Positions 34,588 to 42,618 of a stretch of 64,000 bases of DNA are shown here, in pieces. The notes under the pieces are model-generated. The model made no database searches. It had not been told where the DNA came from and worked only from the letters and a program-made list of their open reading frames with translations. Origin of the DNA: Phycisphaerales bacterium (GTDB lineage Bacteria; Planctomycetota; Phycisphaerae; UBA1845; Fen-1342); assembly GCA_022839625.1 (NCBI GenBank), contig JALHJL010000016.1:1-64000 (forward strand), written 5' to 3'. The position numbers were made by a program, and so were the translations under genes. Position 1 is the first letter of the stretch. Every line of letters begins with the position of its first letter.

Positions 34588-35157
34588 GTGCCGAAGAAGG
34601 CCCTGCGACAAGAGCTGCGCCGCCGGCTGCGCGAGATCACGCCGGAAGAGCTGCAACAGCGCAGCGCGCAGGCGTGCCGTCTGCTGTGCGAGCAGGAGGA
34701 GTATCAGCGGGCGCACGTGGTCATGATCTTCCTGTCGATGCCGCACGAGGTGGACACACAGCAGCTTGCCCTGCAAGCGTGGGCGGATACCAAGACGATC
34801 CTGGCGCCGCGCGTCTCGTGGGACCAGCGGCGCATGCTGCCCGTGGAGATCCAGTCCCTGGTCGGCGGTTTGGAGGAGGGCCTCATGGGCATTCGCCAGC
34901 CCGTTGAAGGCCGGCCGGCCCCGGTGGCGGATATCGACCTGGTGGTGGTGCCCGGGCTGGCGTTCGACGAGCAGGGCAATCGGCTCGGCCGCGGACGGGG
35001 TTTCTACGACCGCTTCCTGTCCCACGCGGACTTCCACGGGGTGGCCAGCGCCCTGGCGCTCGAAGACCAGGTCGTGTCCGCCATCCCGGTCGGTCCGTCG
35101 GACGTCCGGGTGGACATGCTCGTCACCGACGCGCGGGTGCGGCGCTTCAGCCGCTGA
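34588..35157 (+). CDS. 5-formyltetrahydrofolate cyclo-ligase
   Basis: A 189-residue enzyme. MPKKALRQELRRRL is the basic N-terminal helix, and GRGRGFYDRFLS is the ATP/substrate-binding signature of the family. LVVVPGLAFDEQGNRLG also fits. It converts 5-formyl-THF to 5,10-methenyl-THF using ATP, which recovers folate from a dead-end form. The start is GTG 34588, directly after the rarA stop (TAACCGTG), so the genes are coupled. Confidence 0.9.
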   Translation: MPKKALRQELRRRLREITPEELQQRSAQACRLLCEQEEYQRAHVVMIFLSMPHEVDTQQLALQAWADTKTILAPRVSWDQRRMLPVEIQSLVGGLEEGLMGIRQPVEGRPAPVADIDLVVVPGLAFDEQGNRLGRGRGFYDRFLSHADFHGVASALALEDQVVSAIPVGPSDVRVDMLVTDARVRRFSR

Positions 35158-35173
35158 ACCGGCAGGCAACACC

Positions 35174-36814
35174 ATGAGCAGTGCCATCGGCCGTCGTCGC
35201 TACCTGACCGACTTCCAGCATCATCGCGTGCCCCACTTGTTCACCGACACCCTGGTGATCGGGTCGGGGGTCGCCGGTCTCCAGGCCGCGTTCGAGGCGG
35301 CCGCGGCCGGCGACGTACTCGTAGTCACCAAGGACCGGGCGGAACACTCGGCGACGGCGTATGCCCAAGGCGGGATCGCGGCGGCGACGGTGCCGAGCGA
35401 TACGCCCGACCAGCACGCCCGCGACACGTTGGCCGTTGCGTGCGGCTTGGGTCACGAGCAGGTGATTCGGCGTGCGGTCGCGGAGGCGCCCGCGCTGGTG
35501 GAGGCCCTGGCGGCCGCGGGGGCACGGTTTGACCGGGCCGGGTCGTGTTTCGACGCCGGGCGCGAAGGCGGCCACGGTTTGCCGCGCATCGTGCATGCAC
35601 AGGACACGACCGGCCGCGAGATCATGCGGGTCCTGCTGGACCGCGTCCGCGAACACCCGCGCATCCGCGTCTTCGAGCAGTGCTTCGCCATCGACCTGCT
35701 CACGCACGACGGCCGGGTCGTGGGCGCCGTCACGCAGCACCCCAAGTACGGCCATCAGATGTTCTGGGCTACGACGACGGTCCTCGCCACCGGCGGCTGC
35801 GGCCGCGTGTACCGTGAGACCAGTAACCCGCCGATCGCGACCGGCGACGGCCTCGCAATGGCTTTTCGTGCCGGGGCCGTCGTGCGCGACCTTGAGATGA
35901 TCCAGTTTCACCCGACCACCCTCTATGTCGCCGGTGCGGCCCGCGAGCTGATTAGCGAGGCGGTGCGCGGGGAAGGGGCCTATCTGGTCACGCGCGACGG
36001 CCGGCGCTTCATGATGGACCATGACGAGCGCGGCGAGCTGGCGCCCCGCGACGTCGTCAGCCGGGCGATTGCCGCCGAGATGAAGCGTACGCAGAGCCCC
36101 TGCGTCTATCTGGACGCGCGCCATTTCGCGCCGGGGCACTTCGCGGACCGCTTCCCGAACCTGACGCGGCTGTGCCGGGACTTCGACATCGACCCCGCGC
36201 GGGACCTGATTCCGGTGCGCCCCAGCGCGCACTACGCCGTCGGCGGGGTCGTGGTCGACGAACTCGGGCGGACCAGCCTGGACGGTTTGCTGGCGTGCGG
36301 CGAAGTCACCTCGAGCGGTTTGCACGGCGCCAACCGCCTGGCCAGCAACTCGCTGCTGGAGGGCCTCGTGTACGGGCGACGGGCCGGGATGCTGGCCGCC
36401 CAGCGCACTTCGGCCAACCACCGGATCAACAGCCCCCTGCCGGTCAGCCACCTGCTGCCGCGCTCGTCGCGCACCGAGCTGGACCTGGCCGATGTCCTGA
36501 ACAGCCTGACCAGCCTGATGTCGCGCAACGTCGCGGTGGAACGAAGCGGCGACCGGCTGCGCGAGACGATCGAGATCATCGAGTTCTGGGCCCGTTACGT
36601 CATGGACAAGGTCTTCGATGACCCGCGTGCGTGGGAAACACAGAATATGCTGACGATCGCGCTCGGGATCGCGACCGCAGCGGCGACCCGCTGCGAGTCC
36701 CGGGGCGTACACTACCGCACCGATTTTCCTGTGCCCGATCCGCGTTGGTGCTGCCACATTGACGTGGTCCGCGCCGACGACAGCATCCAGGTGTCGACCA
36801 CCCCCGTGGAATGA
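35174..36814 (+). CDS. nadB: L-aspartate oxidase
   Basis: A 546-residue flavoprotein. TLVIGSGVAGLQAAFEAAAA is the FAD-binding Rossmann motif, and ATAYAQGGIAAA the second conserved segment. HPTTLY and SEAVRGEGAYLV bind substrate, and GLHGANRLASNSLLEGLVYG is the FAD-capping end. It oxidises aspartate to iminoaspartate in NAD synthesis. ATG 35174 lies 16 bases after the cyclo-ligase stop. nadA and nadC are not in the window. The frame is open upstream over the cyclo-ligase gene but only as a shadow. Confidence 0.93.
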   Translation: MSSAIGRRRYLTDFQHHRVPHLFTDTLVIGSGVAGLQAAFEAAAAGDVLVVTKDRAEHSATAYAQGGIAAATVPSDTPDQHARDTLAVACGLGHEQVIRRAVAEAPALVEALAAAGARFDRAGSCFDAGREGGHGLPRIVHAQDTTGREIMRVLLDRVREHPRIRVFEQCFAIDLLTHDGRVVGAVTQHPKYGHQMFWATTTVLATGGCGRVYRETSNPPIATGDGLAMAFRAGAVVRDLEMIQFHPTTLYVAGAARELISEAVRGEGAYLVTRDGRRFMMDHDERGELAPRDVVSRAIAAEMKRTQSPCVYLDARHFAPGHFADRFPNLTRLCRDFDIDPARDLIPVRPSAHYAVGGVVVDELGRTSLDGLLACGEVTSSGLHGANRLASNSLLEGLVYGRRAGMLAAQRTSANHRINSPLPVSHLLPRSSRTELDLADVLNSLTSLMSRNVAVERSGDRLRETIEIIEFWARYVMDKVFDDPRAWETQNMLTIALGIATAAATRCESRGVHYRTDFPVPDPRWCCHIDVVRADDSIQVSTTPVE

Positions 36815-36881
36815 CGGCTGGCGGCTGGCCGGCCGTGGTGCGTGATGGGCCGCGGGCCGCGTCGGCAAGCCGGGATTGAAT

Positions 36882-38558
36882 ATGGCAGGCGGCAGCACCA
36901 ACCCTGGAGACGTCGTGAAACCCGAGCCAGGCCGTCGCGCGCCCACTTTCAGCCAGGTCACGATCGCGGTTCTGCTGCTCGGTCTCGCCTGGCGCGTGCT
37001 GCGCTATGCACTTGGTTTTCCGATCTGGGGCGACGAAGCCTTTGTGGCGGTCGACTTTGTCGCGCGCGACTACCGCGAGATGATTCAGCCCTCGCTGTAC
37101 GGGCAAATCGTGCCCCTCGCGTTCATGTGGGCCGAGCTGGCCGTCAGCCGTCTGCTCGGGCTGTCCGAATGGGCGCTGCGCTTGCTGCCCCTGCTTGCCG
37201 GTATCGCCGCCCTGCTCCTGTTCCGGCGCTTCACAGCTCGCGTGCTGCCGCGGAGGGCCGCGGGCCTGGCCCTGGCCGTCTTTGCGGCGTCCTATTACGT
37301 CGTGCGTCATGGCGCCGAAGTGAAGCCCTACATCACCGACCTGCTGATCGCACTCGGGTTGACGATGCTCGCCTGGGCTGTCTACCAGCGGCCACGCGAA
37401 CTGCGCTATTGGACCGCGCTGATCCTCTTCGCCGGGGCCGCCGTGTGGTGTTCCTATCCGGCGGCCTTCGTCGGCGGAAGTGTCGGGCTGCTGCTCACCT
37501 GGCTGCTGTGGCGCCAGCGGTTCCAGGGGCGCGTGCTGGCGGGCTGGCTGCTGTTCGGGCTTGTCCTGTCCGGGAGCTTCCTGGCGATGTACGTGACCAT
37601 CGCCCGGCCGCACGCGGAGTTCGCCGCCCGACTCACCGATACCTGGGCCCAGGCGTTTCCGCCGCTGGGGCAGCCCTGGAAGCTGCCGGCCTGGCTGTTC
37701 GCCGTGCACACCGGCCTCATGCTGGCCTATCCGCACGGCGGGACGGCACCGGGAAGCATCGGAACGTTCCTGTGCGTCGTGCTGGGGGCGGTACGGTTGG
37801 CACGTACGCGGCCGGCACTGCTGTTGCTGCTGTTGGGACCGTTGCCCCTGGCCTTTATCGCGGCGGCGATCCGCGTCTACCCCTACGGCGGCTCGGCACG
37901 GACGATGCTCTACATGGCGCCCGCGTTTTGCCTGCTGACGGGAATCGGCTTGCTTACGGCGCTGGAGTATCTGGCGCCGCGTGTGGCTCTGCTGGCCCGG
38001 CGGATTCAAGCGCGGCGCGACGGGCCGGCAGTTGCGTTGCCGGCGGCCACGCGCAGTGCGAGCGCCCGCGCGGCGGCGCTCGTGGGGGTGGGAGCCTTGG
38101 CGGTCATCCCCTTGGCGGCGATGGTCGGCGATTCGCTCCGGCCCTACCAGTCGCGCGCGTCGCTGCGCAGCCGCGAGGCGGTGCGCGCCATCGCGCGCCA
38201 GACCGCGCCCGGCGACTGCTGGGTCGTCTTCAATGCCGATCGCCGCGTGCCGTACGCGCCGTACCTTGGGGACTGGCGCGGCGTCGGCGGGCAGTTCGTG
38301 TTCGACGCGATGCGTTTCGCGCCGGTGCCGGTTGCATGGGCACCCGCGCCGGAGTCCATCGGTTGCGAGCCCGGCAAGCGGCTTTGGCTGCTGGTTTACA
38401 AGGCTGAAGGCAGGAAGGTCGCATTCCCGCACGACCAGCTTGAAGCGTACGTCGCCGCCGTGGAGGAACGCCTGGGGCCGCCGCGGCGCGAGTCGCACGT
38501 CGTCAAGAGCGAACCCAACAAGTCCGAGATGATCGAAGTCTTCGAGTTCGCCAAGTAG
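36882..38558 (+). CDS. GT-C/GT39-like membrane glycosyltransferase
   Basis: A 558-residue protein with about 11 membrane helices. The first periplasmic loop contains WGDEAFVAVDF, the acidic motif used by ArnT/PMT-type enzymes on polyprenyl-phosphate sugars, and RHGAEVKPYITDLLIALG follows as in that family. The last 90 residues (DCWVVFNADRRVPYAPYLGD on) form a soluble extracytoplasmic domain. It probably glycosylates a lipid or protein outside the cytoplasm. ATG 36882 is used; GTG 36915 has a better ribosome site (GGAGA). The acceptor is unknown. Confidence 0.75.
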   Translation: MAGGSTNPGDVVKPEPGRRAPTFSQVTIAVLLLGLAWRVLRYALGFPIWGDEAFVAVDFVARDYREMIQPSLYGQIVPLAFMWAELAVSRLLGLSEWALRLLPLLAGIAALLLFRRFTARVLPRRAAGLALAVFAASYYVVRHGAEVKPYITDLLIALGLTMLAWAVYQRPRELRYWTALILFAGAAVWCSYPAAFVGGSVGLLLTWLLWRQRFQGRVLAGWLLFGLVLSGSFLAMYVTIARPHAEFAARLTDTWAQAFPPLGQPWKLPAWLFAVHTGLMLAYPHGGTAPGSIGTFLCVVLGAVRLARTRPALLLLLLGPLPLAFIAAAIRVYPYGGSARTMLYMAPAFCLLTGIGLLTALEYLAPRVALLARRIQARRDGPAVALPAATRSASARAAALVGVGALAVIPLAAMVGDSLRPYQSRASLRSREAVRAIARQTAPGDCWVVFNADRRVPYAPYLGDWRGVGGQFVFDAMRFAPVPVAWAPAPESIGCEPGKRLWLLVYKAEGRKVAFPHDQLEAYVAAVEERLGPPRRESHVVKSEPNKSEMIEVFEFAK

Positions 38559-38594
38559 TCCGCTGGCTCGCGAATTCACCGCATACGCGAGTAG

Positions 38595-38613
38595 TGCAAA
38601 GCTCCGCTTTGCA
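38595..38613. repeat. Dispersed palindrome GTGCAAAG, copy 2
   Basis: TGCAAAGC, TCC, GCTTTGCA: a perfect 8-bp stem between convergent genes, 37 bases after the glycosyltransferase stop. It may also aid termination there. Confidence 0.6.
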
Positions 38614-38671
38614 GCGCCACACCAGGAGCCTGCGCGACGGGGACCGTGGGACAGGTCGCCGGGACACGACG

Positions 38672-39862
38672 TTACGGGATTCCGACCGGCGGCGGGGGCT
38701 TGGCCGGTTCACACGCGACTCCCGTCAACGGAAGTAACAGCGTGCCGCCGACCAAGGCAACGCCGGCTGCGGCCACGTAGGGGGCCGCGGGTCCCAGTTG
38801 CGCGAACAACACGCCCGCCACCGGGGCGCTTGCACCGCGCCCCAGAGCCAGCACTCCCTGATGCATGCCCAGCAACGTCCCGTGCCGGTCGGGGCCGACG
38901 CAACGTGAGAGCAGCGCGGCGACCGTGGGGGTGGACAAGGCGACACCCGCCCCGATCAGTCCCATGCACACCCAGAGGGCCCAGCGGGGAGGGTCGAGGG
39001 CGATCGCCGCGGCGCTGACCACAACGATCGCCATGCCGGCCACCGCGAGTTTGCGGTCTCCGAAGCGCGGGTTGAGCATGCGGATGACGCTACCCTGCAC
39101 AAGGGTGCCGATCAGGCCGAAAAGAGCGAAGGCAAGGCCGGCTTCAGCTTCGCTGAATTGATATTCCCGCTCGGCGAGCAACGAGAACGTCGTCGTGATC
39201 TGCGCCACGGACAGTGCGCTGCACAACGCCACCAGCAACAACGGCGTGACGTGGGGCACGCGCGCGAGAGTACGCAGCGCGGGCCGCGGCGGGCCGCACT
39301 CGCCGGAATCCGGGTCCGCGGGGCGTGTCTCTGACAGGAGGAAGATGACGGTCAGCACGGAGAGCCCCTGAAGCGCGGCCCCCACCCAGCCGACCATCCC
39401 GTGGGAGGCCAGGTGCGTGACCCAGCCGCCGAGCAACGGCCCGAAGATCATCGACAGCCCGAAGGCCGCCCCGACGAGCCCCATGGCGGCGCTGCGTTTC
39501 TCTGGGGCCGTGACATCCGCGACCACGGCGGACGACAGGGCGGCCTGCGCGCCGAAGACGCCGGCGACGGCGCGCGACACCGCCAGCCAGGCAATGTTGG
39601 GCGCCAAGGCCCAGCCGATCGAGCCCGCCATCGTGCCCAGACTGGCGACCGCCATCAGCGGCCGGCGGCCGAAGCGTTCCGACAGCCGCGCGAAGATCGG
39701 GTTGAACACGACCCGCGGGGCCGAGAGCAGGGCGAACAGCAGCCCGACCGAAGCCGGCCCACCCCCCAGCTCGGCGCAGTAGTAGCTCATGATCGGGAAG
39801 ACCGCCCAAAGAACCAAGCCCTCGCACAGGACGACCAAGGCTGCTGCGTAGACGGGAGACAT
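38672..39862 (-). CDS. Major facilitator superfamily transporter (TetA-like)
   Basis: A 396-residue protein with 12 predicted helices. ARLSERFGRRPLMAVASLG is the MFS loop 2-3 motif, and a similar one follows helix 8 (MLNPRFGDRKLAVAG). WAVSRAVAGVFGAQAAL and AFGLSMIFGPLLGG fit the drug:H+ antiporter-1 family. It probably exports a small molecule or drug using the proton gradient. ATG 39862 is preferred; a TTG at 39889 would add nine residues. The gene is transcribed alone, toward the glycosyltransferase. Confidence 0.85.
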   Translation of the reverse strand: MSPVYAAALVVLCEGLVLWAVFPIMSYYCAELGGGPASVGLLFALLSAPRVVFNPIFARLSERFGRRPLMAVASLGTMAGSIGWALAPNIAWLAVSRAVAGVFGAQAALSSAVVADVTAPEKRSAAMGLVGAAFGLSMIFGPLLGGWVTHLASHGMVGWVGAALQGLSVLTVIFLLSETRPADPDSGECGPPRPALRTLARVPHVTPLLLVALCSALSVAQITTTFSLLAEREYQFSEAEAGLAFALFGLIGTLVQGSVIRMLNPRFGDRKLAVAGMAIVVVSAAAIALDPPRWALWVCMGLIGAGVALSTPTVAALLSRCVGPDRHGTLLGMHQGVLALGRGASAPVAGVLFAQLGPAAPYVAAAGVALVGGTLLLPLTGVACEPAKPPPPVGIP

Positions 39863-39987
39863 CAGGCGGGATGGTAATCGATTTCGCAAGCGCCGATGAA
39901 TCCCCTTCGGCGCCCGTCCTCGCGCGGGGAGGCGCCTTGCTTCGAGAGTCTCGACTTCCCCCTCGCTGGGGTCGTGTTGCTCGGCAA

Positions 39988-40061
39988 CGTTCCCGCCGGG
40001 ATTCGAACCCGGAACCTTCGGCTCCGGAGGCCGATGCTCTATCCAGTTGAGCTACAGGAAC
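39988..40061 (-). tRNA. tRNA-Arg (anticodon CCG)
   Basis: A 74-base cloverleaf on the minus strand: acceptor GTTCCTG with CGGGAAC (one G-U pair), D-arm GTAGCTCAACTGGATAGAGC, anticodon arm TCGGC-CTCCGGA-GCCGA and T-arm CCGGGTTCGAATCCCGG. The anticodon CCG reads CGG. The CCA end is not encoded. Confidence 0.93.
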
Positions 40062-40281
40062 AGGAGGGTGACTCAACCACCCGGCAGTTTACCTCCGGCA
40101 CGCTCCGCGTCAAGTTGCAGCCGTAGTGCGTCCGGAGAAGGTGGCCGGTTATCCGCCGCCGTCCCGCGCAGCGCGATTCGAATGCCCGCTGTGGCTGACA
40201 GGTCGTCCCTCATAGCCGACCGGGTTGGCGGTCGGTAAAATCCGCAGGCGTCAACGGCCGCCAGCGGAGTGACACGCGCGC

Positions 40282-40929
40282 ATGAACCTGGAGTGGATCG
40301 ACATCGGCAAGCTGCTTGCGGCGGTGATCGCCGGTGCGATCATCGGCCTGGAGCGCGAAACGCACGACAAGCCGGCGGGGTTTCGGACCAACATCCTGAT
40401 CTGCCTGGGGGCGGCGTTGTTCACGGTGGTGTCCGCGCGCATGGCGGGAGGCAGCGCGCACAATGACACGACGCGCATCGCGGCCCAGATCGTGACGGGC
40501 GTCGGCTTCCTGGGCGCCGGGGCGATTATCCAGTTTCGCGGCAACGTAGTCGGCCTGACGACCGCAGCCACGATCTGGCTGGTCGCCAGCGTGGGCATGG
40601 CATTCGGTGCCGGCCAATTCGCGCTCGGCGCCGTAGGAACGATTCTGGCCACCGCCGTGTTGTTCGGGCTCGAGTCGGCCGAGGAACGGATCGCACACTG
40701 GCGCACGGTGGCGACGTTCGAGCTGGAGCTGTCGTCCAGTGAGAACGCGGCGGAGATCGTGCACCGCGCCGTGGCGGACGCTGGTGCGCACATCAAGTTC
40801 TGGGGCGTGAGCCGCACGCCCACGTGCATTGCCGGGCGGCTGATCGCCGCGGGCCCGGCCTGGCGTCTGGAGAAACTGGAGGAGATTCTGACCCGCGACG
40901 AGTCGGTCCGCGCCATCAAGCGCCTTTGA
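40282..40929 (+). CDS. MgtC/SapB family membrane protein
   Basis: A 215-residue protein. The first 130 residues have four helices with the MgtC signature: AGAIIGLERETHDKPAGFRT, GVGFLGAGAII and TTAATIWLVASVGMAFG. The C-terminal part (LSSSENAAEIVHRAVADAG) is a small soluble ACT-like domain. The family is linked to Mg2+ limitation and to control of ATP synthase. No Mg2+ riboswitch is visible upstream, and the start has a weak ribosome site. It stands alone, followed by the operator of the next cassette. Confidence 0.85.
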   Translation: MNLEWIDIGKLLAAVIAGAIIGLERETHDKPAGFRTNILICLGAALFTVVSARMAGGSAHNDTTRIAAQIVTGVGFLGAGAIIQFRGNVVGLTTAATIWLVASVGMAFGAGQFALGAVGTILATAVLFGLESAEERIAHWRTVATFELELSSSENAAEIVHRAVADAGAHIKFWGVSRTPTCIAGRLIAAGPAWRLEKLEEILTRDESVRAIKRL

Positions 40930-40975
40930 GTACGGCACACACTTCCCCGCGAATGTGCTGGTTTTCTCGTCTGCG

Positions 40976-40991
40976 AGGAAGTGCACTTCCT
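40976..40991. promoter_or_regulatory. Perfect 16-bp palindrome, candidate operator
   Basis: AGGAAGTGCACTTCCT is fully self-complementary and ends two bases before the -35 box of the promoter at 40994-41021. Half-sites CACTTCC recur at 40940-40946 and 41018-41024, the latter overlapping the -10 box. Confidence 0.6.
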
Positions 40992-40993
40992 TC

Positions 40994-41021
40994 TTGACAA
41001 ATGCCGAACATGGTGTACACT
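40994..41021 (+). promoter_or_regulatory. Promoter of the DUF1573 / Cys-rich cassette
   Basis: TTGACA (40994-40999), 16 bases, TACACT (41016-41021). Transcription would start near 41029, about 60 bases before the GTG at 41092. Palindrome and half-site positions suggest repression or activation at this promoter. Confidence 0.6.
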
Positions 41022-41091
41022 TCCTGCTGGGTGAAGGGTCGCGAATGTGCGCGCGGCCGAGGAATGGGCAACGTAAGTCCGGAGGTGCCAG

Positions 41092-42169
41092 GTGCGTGCC
41101 GGCAATGCGATTGCGGGTGAGTTCGGTCCGGAGAAACGGTCGAGGACCAGCAATAAGCACTTCTGGCTGTGCACGGTCGGCCTGGCAGTGGGAATCGGCG
41201 CACTCGGCTACGCCGTGCGGCGGCAAACGGCACATGCCCCCCCCCGGGCGGGTCACAGAAGCCAAGGGAGCGGCTTCGATGGCCGTCGGTTTCGAGCCGA
41301 GCCACGTTGACCTGGGCTCGCAGTTGTGGGGTCAAGAAGTTCCGTTCAGCCTGCGTTTCGTGAATGGCAGGCCAACCGGACTGATTGTGGGCAGTATTGG
41401 CTCCTCTTGCGGCTGCGCTGTGGTCGAGCGCGAGCGGTATGAAGGCGTTAGCCTGGGGCCAGGCGAGTCGCTGGTCATCGACGGCGTCATGCACACCGAG
41501 ACCGCTACGGGAAAGCGCCGTGCCGCGGTCACGGTAACAGACGCCGATGGAACAGTGTATGCAGCCAACATCGCCGTGGAGGTCGTCGGAACCTGGCGCC
41601 TCTCCGAGCCGGACATTCAGGTCAGTGACATCGTACTGGGCGAGGGCGGTCCCGAAGCATTCTCCCGCACAGTTGTCTTCAGTTCCAGCCAAGACGAGCT
41701 CCTCGACGTGAAACCCACGTGTGACTGGCTCGAAGTCCACGTCGGCCGGCGGGCATCCGGGCCGGTTGAGATTCTGGTGCGTGGCCTGCGCGAGCGGCTC
41801 TCACCCGGGTACAACGTCGGCAACGTCGTCGTTTCTACGAACAACGGCATCAAGCCGGAGGGCATGATCTATGTCAAGGTTTTTGCCGCCCCGGCTCTCG
41901 AGCCAACGCTGCCCCAGGTGTCGCTCCTCGGAACCGCTCCACAGCGCGTCTCGTTTCGAGCGCACGATGGGCGCACGGTGCAATTGGTTGCTGCGGAAAG
42001 CACGGACGACGCCGTGGTCGCCCGTATCGTGAACCAGGACACGATCGAGGTTGTCAATGAGCGGGGTGCCGCACTGCCGCAAATCGTCACTGTGAAGGTT
42101 ACCGACCACGTCGGTCGGACCAGTACGGTCCAGGTCTCCACGTTCACAAGTCCAGGAGGAAGGCCATGA
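41092..42169 (+). CDS. Membrane-anchored DUF1573 protein, frame interrupted at a C9 tract
   Basis: GTG 41092 (GGAGGTG upstream) opens a frame with a membrane anchor (FWLCTVGLAVGIGALGYAV). At 41237-41245 nine C occur; the conserved part continues one frame over: VGFEPSHVDLGSQLWGQEVP, then SSCGCAVVERERYEG, the DUF1573 core with its CGC motif, and two further beta domains. Removing one C joins both parts into about 357 residues. DUF1573 domains are Ig-like and periplasmic. If the break is real, only the shorter frame from ATG 41234 is made. It overlaps the next gene by 4 bases. Confidence 0.65.
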
Positions 42170-42606
42170 GAAGCGCTCCCCACTATCTCCGGTGCGCGCT
42201 GCTCGTGTCCACAGGCGTGGCCGCGTTCTCTTTCGGGGCGCGCCTAGCGACAGGCGCTGTGGTCTGCAAGAGCTCGGAAGCGGTAATGGGGCACCCGAGT
42301 TGCTTTGGTTGCGCGAATTCCGACTGCCCTTTTTGCACGTTGGTGGAGCCCGGCGGCGGTCGCGGGGGCGTTCCCTCCTGCTCGCCGACAACCAAGCGCT
42401 TCTGCGAAGGTTGGTACGCCTGGCGGACGGTCGGTTGCGGCGGCTGCGAAACAGCGGTCCAGGACGTCCCGTGCTACTACACCTACTCCTGCAACCCGCC
42501 ACCGACGTGTGCGGGAAATCCGTGCTTTGCCGGGCCGCCCGTGCAATCGCAAAGTACTTTTCAGGACGAGCGATGCGTCGGCGGGAACTGCGACCCTTGC
42601 CCGTAA
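42166..42606 (+). CDS. Exported Cys-rich protein (16 Cys after the signal peptide)
   Basis: A 146-residue protein with a signal peptide ending near residue 30 (FSFGARLATGA). The mature part has 16 cysteines in about 115 residues, in clusters such as CFGCANSDCPFC, GCGGCE and CVGGNCDPC, with much Gly and Pro. The even number and export suggest disulfides or metal binding. I do not recognise a family. AGGAGGAAGG precedes the ATG, which overlaps the DUF1573 stop. Likely partner of the two flanking exported proteins. Confidence 0.7.
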   Translation: MRSAPHYLRCALLVSTGVAAFSFGARLATGAVVCKSSEAVMGHPSCFGCANSDCPFCTLVEPGGGRGGVPSCSPTTKRFCEGWYAWRTVGCGGCETAVQDVPCYYTYSCNPPPTCAGNPCFAGPPVQSQSTFQDERCVGGNCDPCP

Positions 42607-42618
42607 GCGGGGTACGAC

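Noticed and set aside
40930..40980. CRISPR-like array from repeated CACTTCC and GCGAATGTGC
   Set aside because: Only three short motif copies with unequal spacing, better explained as regulator sites. No CRISPR array was seen elsewhere in the window.
41234..42169. Short DUF1573 form from ATG 41234 as the true gene
   Set aside because: No ribosome site precedes it, it would lack an export signal, and a good start with membrane anchor lies upstream in the neighbouring frame; kept only as the alternative if the C9 tract is real.
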